Source: Rhodocyclaceae bacterium (GTDB taxonomy: Bacteria; Pseudomonadota; Gammaproteobacteria; Burkholderiales; Rhodocyclaceae). From it: DNA of 34,357 bases. A model generated the notes under the pieces. It was not told where the DNA came from, did no database searches, and saw nothing but the letters and a program-made list of their open reading frames with translations. The stretch lies in the NCBI GenBank assembly GCA_030824115.1, contig JAVBYI010000015.1, forward strand, positions 1-34,357, read 5' to 3'. Shown one piece after another: positions 27,425-34,357 of this stretch; positions within the stretch are counted from its first letter, which is position 1, and each line of letters begins with the position of its first letter. Both the position numbers and the translations under genes were made by a program.

Positions 27425-29302
27425 TCAGGCATTGCCAGTGAGTTGGGCGTAAAGCAGGGGCAGGCGGTCGGGCAGTTCTTCGGGCTTTCTGACGATGGTG
27501 TAGCCCGCCGGGCCGAACAGGTGGGGGAGGTAGCCGGCGCCTTCCTTGTCGATGGTGACGCAGAAGGGCTTGATACCGGCTTCGCGTGCTTCGATCAGCG
27601 CCATGCGCGTGTCTTCGATGCCGTAGCGACCTTCGTAAAGGTCGATGTCGTGCGGTTTGCCGTCGGAGAGAATCAGCAGCAGGCGGCGGTTGGCCGGTAC
27701 CTTGTCGAGCAGTTGCGTGGCACGCCGTACGGCGGCACCAATGCGCGTGTAGTACCCGGGTTTGAGTGCAGCGATGCGGCCGCGTGCCACACTGTCGAGC
27801 GGGCGGTCGAATGCCTTGATTTCGTGAAAGCGCACGAAGCTGCGCTTGAGTGACGAGAAGCCGTAGAAAGCGAACTGGTCGCCGGTTGAATTGAGCGCTT
27901 CACCGAACAGCATCAGGCTGTCGCGAATCACGTCGATGACGCGTTGCTCGTTGTTGACGTGCGCATCGGTCGAGAGGGACAGGTCGGCAAGGACGAGACA
28001 GGCGAGATCGCGCTCGGTCGGCCGATGGTTGAGGTAAGCGCCGGCACCCGAAAAATGCCAGCCGGCCATGCGGTCGGCGGCGATGCGCACACAGGCGTCG
28101 ATGTCGAGTTCGCTGCCGTCCGGCTGCGCTTTTTGCCAGCGCCGTACCGGGGCGAGGGCGGCAAACTGGTTCTTGAGTTTGCGCGCATGGCGGCGCAGAC
28201 GCTCGGGCAGCGGCTGCGGTTCGGCCTCGCGTGCCACCATCGGTTGCAGGCGGCAAAAGTCGGCTTTCATGGTACGGCGCTTCCAGTCCCATTCCGGCAG
28301 CGGAATGCCGGGGCCAAGGGTGATGTCGTCTTCAGCCGCCGCCGGCAGGTCGAGGTCGAAGCGTACTTTCGAGGCGACGCGTTGGTCATTCTCGGCCAGC
28401 GTCAGTTTGTCCATGTTCTCGGCCGCGCGCCCGGCATCCGGGTTGGGGTCGTCGTCGAGGGCGCGATTGACCTTGAGATACTCGGCCCACGAGAAGATGC
28501 TCTCGGCACGAAACATCAGGATCAGCGGCGCTTCGTTTTCCGGCATTTCGGTGCGCTCGGCCTCGTAGCGCTTGTTGAGCGCCTGCTGCTCCTGCGGTTG
28601 TTCATTACCTTCGGCTTCGTTGGGCTGGTTGTTCTTGCGAGTGGTACCGGCCACGGGAGGCGCGGGGTAAAGCCAGAGCGGCACGGGCTGGAGCGCTTTC
28701 GCCTTGGCACGCGTGAGCGGCGGTAGGGTCGACACGCTGCCCGGCTCGGCCAGCGCCTGACGGATGGCACTTTCCTGTGCCGCCTCATCGGCAGGCATGG
28801 CCTCTGGGGCAAAGCGCTCGGCCAGCAGCGCGTCGACCAGACGACGATAGCGGGGCAGCAACCCGGGATAGCGCTGCAGGGCCAGTTGCGTGGCCTGCTG
28901 GTTGCGCACGATCCAGTCGCTTGCATGGGTGGCGTGGGCGGCCTGCAGAAAGGTTGGACCGGCACCGGCGGCGAGAGCGGCCAGCCACACATACAGGTCG
29001 CGGTTAAATGTCGGCGCTGGGAAGACGGCAATGCTCGGCGGCAGGCGCAGGGTTTCCATGTCGAGCGCGGCATGGGCGGCGCGCTCCTGCGTGCCGGCAA
29101 TGCGTTGCAGCATCGTGCGCCGCGCACCGTGGTGGCGATCGGCTGCTGCGGCGACGCGCAGGCCGGCATCGCCGCCGAGGGCACGGAAAATTACCCCTAG
29201 CGTTTTCTCGATATCCTTGAGATGGACGGCCGCCGCCGGATGGTCACGCCTTGCGGTTTGCGTGATCCAGCGATCCCAGATGCCGCCAATCCACTCTTCC
29301 AT
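27425..29302 (-). CDS. norD: NorD, VWA-domain accessory protein of nitric oxide reductase
   Basis: 625 residues from ATG 29302. The C-terminal von Willebrand A domain has the MIDAS motif DLSLSTDAH (DxSxS) and further features LLLILSDGKPHDIDLYEGRYG and GIKPFCVTIDKEG. The long N-terminal part is helical and variable, with a Gln/Asn/Glu-rich segment in the middle. NorD works with the AAA+ protein NorQ to mature NorBC, probably by iron insertion. AGGGA lies 8 bases upstream, and the start overlaps the upstream stop (TAATG); a longer in-frame start lies inside the upstream gene. Residues 92-98 (AVFPAPT) are encoded by a dispersed motif copy. Confidence 0.92.
   Translation of the reverse strand: MEEWIGGIWDRWITQTARRDHPAAAVHLKDIEKTLGVIFRALGGDAGLRVAAAADRHHGARRTMLQRIAGTQERAAHAALDMETLRLPPSIAVFPAPTFNRDLYVWLAALAAGAGPTFLQAAHATHASDWIVRNQQATQLALQRYPGLLPRYRRLVDALLAERFAPEAMPADEAAQESAIRQALAEPGSVSTLPPLTRAKAKALQPVPLWLYPAPPVAGTTRKNNQPNEAEGNEQPQEQQALNKRYEAERTEMPENEAPLILMFRAESIFSWAEYLKVNRALDDDPNPDAGRAAENMDKLTLAENDQRVASKVRFDLDLPAAAEDDITLGPGIPLPEWDWKRRTMKADFCRLQPMVAREAEPQPLPERLRRHARKLKNQFAALAPVRRWQKAQPDGSELDIDACVRIAADRMAGWHFSGAGAYLNHRPTERDLACLVLADLSLSTDAHVNNEQRVIDVIRDSLMLFGEALNSTGDQFAFYGFSSLKRSFVRFHEIKAFDRPLDSVARGRIAALKPGYYTRIGAAVRRATQLLDKVPANRRLLLILSDGKPHDIDLYEGRYGIEDTRMALIEAREAGIKPFCVTIDKEGAGYLPHLFGPAGYTIVRKPEELPDRLPLLYAQLTGNA
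29007..29029 (-). repeat. Dispersed bipartite motif, copy F (inside norD)
   Basis: On the minus strand: GCCGTC, spacer TTCCC, AGCGCCGAC, ATT, in the sense orientation of norD. The only copy of the six on the minus strand. Confidence 0.8.
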
Positions 29303-30288
29303 TACCGTTTCCCTGTGAGGCTCATGCGCGTTTCGTTGCTGCGCGCTTCTTCCTGATCTACCCATTCGAGCAGGGTCTGTTTTTGTACTGTGCTGCAGGC
29401 GGCGACGCACTGGGCGCATTGCGTACAGGTGAACATCTGGTGCTTGGGTACGCGCGGGCGCAGGCGCATCGGGCAGACGCCTTCGCAGACGGCATAGCCG
29501 GGTCCGTTGTCAGCGTAGCAGGTGGCGCAATCGGCGGCGCGCGGACGCTGGAAGCCAACCACCAGCGCGTCGCGGTTCGCCATCCACGCCAGACTCTGGA
29601 ACAGTCCGACGGCGCAGCCGAAGCGGCAGAACAGGTGGCGCGCAAAGATGAATTCAATGGTCAGAACGATGGTGCCGACGCTGATGAAGGTCGCCTGATT
29701 CGTGGTCAAAGCGCCCGCGAACAGATTGCCATAGACCTCGGCCGGCGGCAGCAGGTAGGTGAGCAGGACGATCGCCCACAGCAGCGCGAAGGCGACGGTA
29801 AGCGGCAGGGTGACGAACCACCAGCGTGGATCGACCTTGAATGCGCTGCCATCGGGATTGGTGGCCGGCAGGGGCTTTTTGTCCCACAGGCTTTGCTTGC
29901 CGGTGGCTTTACGCATCAGTGCGTTGATGGTTTCGACGACCGAAAAATGCGGGCACAGCCAGCCGCAGTAGAGACGGCCCCAGCGCCAGGCGGCGGCGAG
30001 GAACAGGCCGGCGCCGGCGAAGATCGGCAGGAACAGGTGCAGCAGGATGTTGATGCCGGCCTGCGTGCCGGTGATCTTGCCGGCAAAGTAGTCATCGAGG
30101 CCGAGGCGCCATTCGAAGCCGAGCAGGTAGGCGTGGCCGCGCGTCAGGTCGTAGCGCAGCAGGTCGAATACCGGTGCCATGACGAAGAGTACAAAGAAGC
30201 CGATCTGCGCCCACAGACGCAGGCGTTGTGTCCGGCCGGCCGTGCCCGGGGCCTGCTGAATGGTCCAGGTCGGGTAACGCGCGGTCAT
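29302..30288 (-). CDS. Membrane polyferredoxin, NosR/NapH/CcoG type
   Basis: 328 residues from ATG 30288. About five membrane helices; the cytoplasmic loop motif RLYCGWLCPHF (CxxxCP) and a second FCRFGC match the NosR/NapH/RdxA family. Near the C-terminus are two 4Fe-4S-type cysteine groups: CATCYADNGPGYAVCEGVCP and TCTQCAQCVAACS. The second has the CxxCxxC spacing with a later Cys, and both differ slightly from bacterial ferredoxin spacing. It probably moves electrons between the membrane pool and a metal centre under assembly or in NO reduction. The start is one base after the upstream stop, and the stop overlaps the norD start. Confidence 0.88.
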   Translation of the reverse strand: MTARYPTWTIQQAPGTAGRTQRLRLWAQIGFFVLFVMAPVFDLLRYDLTRGHAYLLGFEWRLGLDDYFAGKITGTQAGINILLHLFLPIFAGAGLFLAAAWRWGRLYCGWLCPHFSVVETINALMRKATGKQSLWDKKPLPATNPDGSAFKVDPRWWFVTLPLTVAFALLWAIVLLTYLLPPAEVYGNLFAGALTTNQATFISVGTIVLTIEFIFARHLFCRFGCAVGLFQSLAWMANRDALVVGFQRPRAADCATCYADNGPGYAVCEGVCPMRLRPRVPKHQMFTCTQCAQCVAACSTVQKQTLLEWVDQEEARSNETRMSLTGKR

Positions 30289-30289
30289 G

Positions 30290-30709
30290 TCAATCGCAGC
30301 GGCGGCCGATCCAGGGATAGACATAGGGTTTGCCCGCCATCGCCTTGGCCAGCCCGAGCATGCCGAGCAGGATCAGGGTGGAGTGAATGCAGGTGAAATA
30401 CATGATGACGAAGACCCAGGTCCATTCCCAGTCCCAGCCAAAGATCAGGAACAGGGCCGCATTCAAGCCGATGATCAATACGCCGCCCCACAGGCTGACG
30501 AAAAAGGTCTGGTCGAGATGGCAGCGTGCCAGCGGGGTCGCCGTGTGCCGGTGTTTGAACCATAACCAAGCAATGCCGCAGAAAGCGATGCCCGGCGCCA
30601 GCATCAGGTTGATGAGATAGAGCGCCTCGGCGAGCACGGCGAGTTCCTGGCCGCTGGCCTCTTCCTCGTCTTCCGCTTCGTTATCGACGTCAGGTGCTGC
30701 GTCGTTCAT
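30290..30709 (-). CDS. Small membrane protein of the nor accessory operon, unknown function
   Basis: 139 residues. An acidic N-terminus (NDAAPDVDNEAEDEEEASGQ) is followed by three probable membrane helices (LYLINLMLAPGIAFCGIAWL, TFFVSLWGGVLIIGLNAALF, VFVIMYFTCIHSTLILLGML) and a basic C-terminus. I do not recognise a named family; it resembles small conserved membrane proteins found beside norQ/norD. Between norQ (5-base gap) and the polyferredoxin gene (1-base gap). Confidence 0.75.
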   Translation of the reverse strand: MNDAAPDVDNEAEDEEEASGQELAVLAEALYLINLMLAPGIAFCGIAWLWFKHRHTATPLARCHLDQTFFVSLWGGVLIIGLNAALFLIFGWDWEWTWVFVIMYFTCIHSTLILLGMLGLAKAMAGKPYVYPWIGRRCD

Positions 30710-30714
30710 TGCGC

Positions 30715-31497
30715 TTATTTGCCGAAGGTGGCGAGCACGACTTCGTTGAGCGCGGCGGCCACTTCGAGGTCGTCGGTGAGCGCCTCAACCAGCGCGGCAC
30801 GGCAGGCTTCAATCGGGTCCATGCCATCGCGGATGAGGATGGCGGCGTAGACCAAGAGACGCGTACTGGCGACTTCTTCGAGATCGACATCCTTCAGCGC
30901 GCGCAGGCTGTGGCCGATGTTGACCAAGCGCTTGGCGGTCATCTCGTCGCAACCCGTTTCGCCGCGCAGGATGGTTTCCTCGCGGTCGCTGGCGGGGAAG
31001 TCGAAGCGCAGGGCGAGGAAGCGCTGGCGCGTCGAGGGCTTCATGCCCTTGAGGAAGTTCTGGTAGCCGGGGTTGTAGCTCACCACCAGCATGAAGTTGT
31101 CGGGCGCGTGCAGCACTTCGCCGGTACGGTCGATCGGCAGCACGCGGCGGTGATCGGCGAGCGGGTGGATCACCACGGTGGTGTCCTTGCGCGCCTCGAC
31201 CACTTCGTCGAGATAGCAGATGCCGCCTTCGCGCACCGCGCGGGTCAGCGGGCCGTCGGACCAGTAGGTGGCGCCATCGCCGATCAGGTGGCGGCCGACC
31301 AGATCGGCGGCAGTCAGGTCGTCGTGGCAGGCAACGGTGTAGAGCGGGAGATTGAGTTTCGCGGCCATGTAGGCGACGAAGCGCGTCTTGCCGACGCCCG
31401 TCGGGCCCTTGATCAGAACCGGCAGATGATTGCGGTGGGCGTGTTCGAACAGGTCGATTTCGTTGCCGGAGGCTTCGTAGAAAGGTAAGTCACTCAT
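30715..31497 (-). CDS. norQ: NorQ/NirQ/CbbQ-type AAA+ ATPase
   Basis: 260 residues, MoxR-clade AAA+. Walker A GPTGVGKT (about residues 31-38), Walker B ICYLDEVVEA, sensor and pore segments including VVSYNPGYQNFLKGMKPSTR (sensor 1 and arginine finger region). The C-terminal CbbQ domain ends LEVAAALNEVVLATFGK. With NorD it forms a chaperone pair for nitric oxide reductase assembly. The ATG overlaps the stop of the NorF-like gene by four bases. Confidence 0.93.
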   Translation of the reverse strand: MSDLPFYEASGNEIDLFEHAHRNHLPVLIKGPTGVGKTRFVAYMAAKLNLPLYTVACHDDLTAADLVGRHLIGDGATYWSDGPLTRAVREGGICYLDEVVEARKDTTVVIHPLADHRRVLPIDRTGEVLHAPDNFMLVVSYNPGYQNFLKGMKPSTRQRFLALRFDFPASDREETILRGETGCDEMTAKRLVNIGHSLRALKDVDLEEVASTRLLVYAAILIRDGMDPIEACRAALVEALTDDLEVAAALNEVVLATFGK

Positions 31498-31754
31498 TTA
31501 AGTCCCAGCCAGTAGGCCAGCAAAATGACGGCGAGCGTCAGGAGTAGCCACCCTAGCACGAGGCCCCGCCACAAAACCTTGACGCGGCGCAAGGCCATGA
31601 AGTCATAAATGATCAGCCAGCCTTTGACGGCAGAGATGATCAGTACGGCAACGACGAGAGAAACGTTCATCGCCATGCTTTTGCCAATGAACCAGGTGAG
31701 GAGGGTTGCCACCATCAGCGCAACCCAGATGACATTGAGGAAGTGTGTGCTCAT
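31494..31754 (-). CDS. NorF-like / cytochrome c oxidase subunit IV family small membrane protein (copy 2)
   Basis: 86 residues, three membrane helices (VIWVALMVATLLTWFIG, VSLVVAVLIISAVKGWLI, LVLGWLLLTLAVILLAYW). The segment AVKGWLIIYDFMALR is the family core. It follows the NorE-like gene by 6 bases and overlaps norQ. Paralogous to the protein at 25994-26272, to which it is only distantly similar. Confidence 0.83.
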   Translation of the reverse strand: MSTHFLNVIWVALMVATLLTWFIGKSMAMNVSLVVAVLIISAVKGWLIIYDFMALRRVKVLWRGLVLGWLLLTLAVILLAYWLGLK

Positions 31755-31760
31755 GATGGA

Positions 31761-32372
31761 TTAACGCATGATGTAGACAAGCGGGAAGAGGATGATCCAT
31801 ACCAGATCGACCATGTGCCAGTAGCTGGCCCCGGTTTCCATGCCGTGGTGGTCCTGTGCCGAATAGCCGCCGGCCATCGCCTTCTTCCAGATGATCAGCA
31901 GAATTGCCATGCCCAGCACCACGTGCATGGCATGGAACATCGTCAGCGCGATGTAAAAGGTATAGAAGAGATTGGTGTCGAGGTTGATACCCACCGCGAA
32001 CTTGGCGCCGTATTCGAAATACTTGACGATCAGGAAGCCGACACCGGTGAGGATACCGGCCAGCAGCCAGTGGGCGCTCTGGCGACACAGATTGCGCTTG
32101 ATCGCGGCGATGGCGCGGGCGACGCACCAGCTGCCAGTGATCAGCAGCAGGGTGTTGAGCATGCCGGCGTCGCTGTCCAGCGTCTTCTGCATTTCGTTGA
32201 AGAGATCGAGATGCTTGAGGCGCGTGAAGGCGTAGGCCGCAAACAGAACGAAGAAGGCCGACAACTCGGCCAGGATGAAGACCCAGATGGCGAGGTCACC
32301 GGGTGGGTATTCGTGATGTTTGTGGCCCTTGTGGGGATCGGCGGGCGCGGGGATGGGGGTATGGGCGATCAT
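31761..32372 (-). CDS. norE: NorE-like cytochrome c oxidase subunit III family protein (copy 2)
   Basis: 203 residues. A His-rich cytoplasmic N-terminus (PHKGHKHHEYPPGD), then five membrane helices (LAIWVFILAELSAFFVLFA, NTLLLITGSWCVARAI, WLLAGILTGVGFLIVKYF, HVVLGMAILLIIWKKA, LVWIILFPLVYIM). KYFEYGAKF, FYIALTMFHAMHVVLG and ASYWHMVDLVWIILFP are the subunit III signatures. First gene of norE-norF-norQ-unknown-polyferredoxin-norD-unknown. A candidate FNR/DNR box lies 36-49 bases upstream. Confidence 0.88.
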   Translation of the reverse strand: MIAHTPIPAPADPHKGHKHHEYPPGDLAIWVFILAELSAFFVLFAAYAFTRLKHLDLFNEMQKTLDSDAGMLNTLLLITGSWCVARAIAAIKRNLCRQSAHWLLAGILTGVGFLIVKYFEYGAKFAVGINLDTNLFYTFYIALTMFHAMHVVLGMAILLIIWKKAMAGGYSAQDHHGMETGASYWHMVDLVWIILFPLVYIMR

Positions 32373-32407
32373 GCCGCCATATTAGTCAGGGCTGATGCTT
32401 TCTTGCC

Positions 32408-32421
32408 TTGACCTGAAACAA
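32408..32421 (-). promoter_or_regulatory. Candidate FNR/DNR-type box upstream of norE-like gene 2
   Basis: TTGAC-CTGA-AACAA as written on plus, matching TTGAT-N4-ATCAA at eight of ten positions. Centre about 42.5 bases upstream of ATG 32372, nearly the same distance as the box before norE-like gene 1. Confidence 0.4.
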
Positions 32422-32447
32422 GCGCCGCACGAGACGGCACGCCCGGT

Positions 32448-32470
32448 GCCGTCCTGTCAGCGCCGACATT
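32448..32470 (+). repeat. Dispersed bipartite motif, copy E
   Basis: GCCGTC, spacer CTGTC, AGCGCCGAC, ATT, followed by CAGG as in copy D. Between the chemoreceptor stop (32488) and norE start (32372). Confidence 0.85.
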
Positions 32471-32487
32471 CAGGTTTTCCCTCCTGA

Positions 32488-34110
32488 TTACACCCGGAAG
32501 CGTCCGATCGCCCGATTGGTTTCCATGGCGAGCGCTTTCAGTTGCACGGCCGTGGCGGCGGCTTCCTGGGTGGCCGCACTGTTTTCTTCAGACATTTGCG
32601 CAATCTTGTCGACGTTGATTGCAATCTCGTTGCTGGCCACGCTTTGCTCCTTGAGCGCATGCGAGATTTCGTTGACTGAAGAAGCGACATTCTGTGCGCC
32701 GTGGCTGATGGCCGACATCGATTCACCGGCATGCTGTGCTTTGGCAACCCCCTGGGAAACCCGCGTGACGGCGTCGTTCATGGTGCCGACAGCGGTCTGG
32801 GCATTGACCTGTACCGCATCGATCATGGCGCTGATTTCGGTTGTCGCCTGGGAAGTACGTTCGGCCAGCTTTCTGACTTCATCTGCCACCACGGCAAAGC
32901 CACGTCCCTGCTCGCCTGCGCGGGCGGCTTCAATCGCGGCATTGAGCGCCAGCAGATTGGTCTGGTCGGCGACTTCACGGATCACCTGGACGATGGCGGA
33001 GATGCGGTTGGAACTGTCGCCCACCGCCTGAATGGTGTGAGCAGCCGTGCCAACGGATTGCGAGATGAGTTCCATCTCTGCGATGGTTTCCCGAATGATC
33101 CGATCACCCTGCGCGGAGAGGTCGCCGGTTTCCGAGGTGACCCGGCGGGATTCATTGGAACTATCCGACACCTGGGTGATGCTCACCGTCATTTGCTCGA
33201 CGGCGGCCGCCATGCTGGAGGCGGCATCGCTCTGGTGTTCCGAGCTGCGGGCAATCTGTTCTGCACCGCTGGCCAACTGCTCCGCCGCAGCAGCGACGCC
33301 CTCGGCATTCTGCTGGAGTTCGACCAACATGCTGCGCAGGCTGTTCTGCATTCTTTGAGCGGCGGCCATCAGGCTGTGGGTGTCGCCCGGCTTGACGGGA
33401 ACGGTTGCGGTCAGGTCGCCGGCCGCAATCTTTTCGAAGACGGCGCTGGCCTCTTCCGGCTCACCGCCGAGCGGACGGGTGACGGAACGGATGATCCAGG
33501 TGGCGCAGAAGAAGGCCAGCACAATCGCGACAAGCTGGAAAATGATCATCACGATACGTGCCGACTCGTAGGTAGCGCGGGCTTCCACCCCCGATTTTTC
33601 GAGCAGATCGCCCTGTAGTCGAATCAGTTTGTCCATCGCGCCCAGGAGTGTGTCCAGTGCAGGCGTGACTTCGGTGGCCATGCGTTGGGATGCTTCTGCG
33701 CGGTTGCCCGCTTCCAGCAACTTGCCAACATTCAGGAACGCGGCAACATAAGCTTGGCGCTTTTCCCGTACCTGGGCCAGCGCTGCCTTGCCCTCGGGCA
33801 GATAGAGGATGCCGTCCAGTTCGTCGAGTTTCTTGGTGATGGTGCTCACATTGGCGGCAATCCGCTGGCGCACCGGGGCGGGGTCATCGACATGGAACAA
33901 CAGAAAGGTTTCGCGTGCATTGGCGTTCATCAGGTCGATGGCCTCATTGGCCAGCACCGTCTTTTTCCAGTCTTTCGTGACGATGCGGTCGAGCATGTCA
34001 TTGACGGCACTGAGGCGGCTCAAGCCGAGCACACCCGAGATCAGGACAAGGATCAGGAAAAGGCCGAAGCCCAGTGAGAGACGCTTCGCAATGGTGAGTG
34101 GCCCATTCAT
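32488..34110 (-). CDS. Methyl-accepting chemotaxis protein
   Basis: 540 residues. Membrane helix 1 about 12-32 ([20 protein letters not shown]), a periplasmic four-helix-bundle sensor (about 33-185), helix 2 about 188-208, a HAMP domain with the variant [20 protein letters not shown], and a cytoplasmic coiled coil whose hairpin tip is [20 protein letters not shown] with [18 protein letters not shown]. There is no C-terminal pentapeptide for CheR tethering. AAGGA stands 6 bases before the ATG. It sits between a probable norB (with its own terminator) and norE, so its ligand may relate to nitrogen oxides or respiration; this is inference from position only. Confidence 0.95.
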   Translation of the reverse strand: MNGPLTIAKRLSLGFGLFLILVLISGVLGLSRLSAVNDMLDRIVTKDWKKTVLANEAIDLMNANARETFLLFHVDDPAPVRQRIAANVSTITKKLDELDGILYLPEGKAALAQVREKRQAYVAAFLNVGKLLEAGNRAEASQRMATEVTPALDTLLGAMDKLIRLQGDLLEKSGVEARATYESARIVMIIFQLVAIVLAFFCATWIIRSVTRPLGGEPEEASAVFEKIAAGDLTATVPVKPGDTHSLMAAAQRMQNSLRSMLVELQQNAEGVAAAAEQLASGAEQIARSSEHQSDAASSMAAAVEQMTVSITQVSDSSNESRRVTSETGDLSAQGDRIIRETIAEMELISQSVGTAAHTIQAVGDSSNRISAIVQVIREVADQTNLLALNAAIEAARAGEQGRGFAVVADEVRKLAERTSQATTEISAMIDAVQVNAQTAVGTMNDAVTRVSQGVAKAQHAGESMSAISHGAQNVASSVNEISHALKEQSVASNEIAINVDKIAQMSEENSAATQEAAATAVQLKALAMETNRAIGRFRV

Positions 34111-34133
34111 TTCAATTCCTTCGGTGATGGCTC

Positions 34134-34165
34134 AAAAAAAACCGGCGCTCAAGCTGAGCGCCGGT
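34134..34165 (-). terminator. Intrinsic terminator after probable norB
   Basis: ACCGGCGCTC (34141-34150), loop AAGCT, GAGCGCCGGT (34156-34165): a 10-bp stem. On the minus strand it is followed by eight T (34141-34134), a classical terminator for the gene ending at 34202. Confidence 0.9.
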
Positions 34166-34201
34166 TTTGATTACAGCATGGATTGACTGCAAGCCGAGGC
34201 C

Positions 34202-34357
<156 letters not shown>

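Noticed and set aside
28114..28148. Possible seventh motif copy in norD (GCCGTCCGGCTGCGC followed by GCCAGCGCCGTACC)
   Set aside because: Half-sites are present but the spacing is wrong and the CCGAC end is lost; likely chance in GC-rich coding sequence.

Overview
The window looks like a denitrification-capable betaproteobacterium, most likely from the Rhodocyclales (Dechloromonas/Azonexus-like). This rests on the conserved block fur / bamE-dapB-carA-carB-greA, the betaproteobacterial character of the proteins, and a nitric oxide reductase accessory cluster. It is inferred from recalled family features, not from a search.

Layout. (1) Positions 1-1220, minus strand: the N-terminal part of a very repetitive protein built from Thr/Ser/Gln/Leu-rich octapeptides; it runs off the left edge. 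(2) 1514-2476, plus strand: a UDP-glucuronate decarboxylase (UDP-xylose synthase). (3) 2550-7658, minus strand: a three-gene operon of two TPR plus SPINDLY/OGT-type (GT41) glycosyltransferases, one fused to a methyltransferase domain, with a stand-alone methyltransferase between them. (4) 7791-12466, plus strand: a type I secretion operon (PrtD-type ABC exporter, HlyD-type adaptor), followed by a single-pass membrane protein of unknown function and a small J-domain protein. Regions 1-4 read as one accessory island: a large Thr/Ser-rich surface or secreted protein, an exporter for it, and cytoplasmic O-glycosylation enzymes. The island adjoins greA, where yhbY/rlmE/ftsH usually follow, and the part I sampled is visibly more AT-rich than the rest.

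(5) 12475-19100: housekeeping genes greA, carB, carA, dapB, bamE (minus) and fur (plus). (6) 19148-21668: a STAS-domain protein (plus), then an operon on the minus strand with a 66-aa protein, an HPP-family membrane protein, a TlpA-like thioredoxin and a UbiA/MenA-like prenyltransferase. (7) 21724-25184: a DUF2249 protein and a MacAB/DevBCA-like export system of adaptor, permease and ATPase. (8) 25386-34357: a nitric oxide reductase region. It holds a NorE/NorF-like pair on plus, a MarR-type regulator and a DsrC/TusE-like protein, then on minus NorE and NorF paralogues, NorQ, a small membrane protein, a NosR/CcoG-type polyferredoxin, NorD and a small membrane protein. A chemoreceptor follows, and at the right edge the C-terminus of a probable NorB with its own intrinsic terminator.

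The two most interesting items are the secretion/O-glycosylation island with its octapeptide-repeat substrate candidate, and a bipartite dispersed motif, GCCGTC-N5-AGCGCCGAC-WTT. The motif occurs six times with every fixed position conserved, four times between genes and twice inside coding sequence (carB, norD). No tRNA, rRNA, insertion sequence or CRISPR array was recognised. No gene-free stretch exceeds 300 bases.
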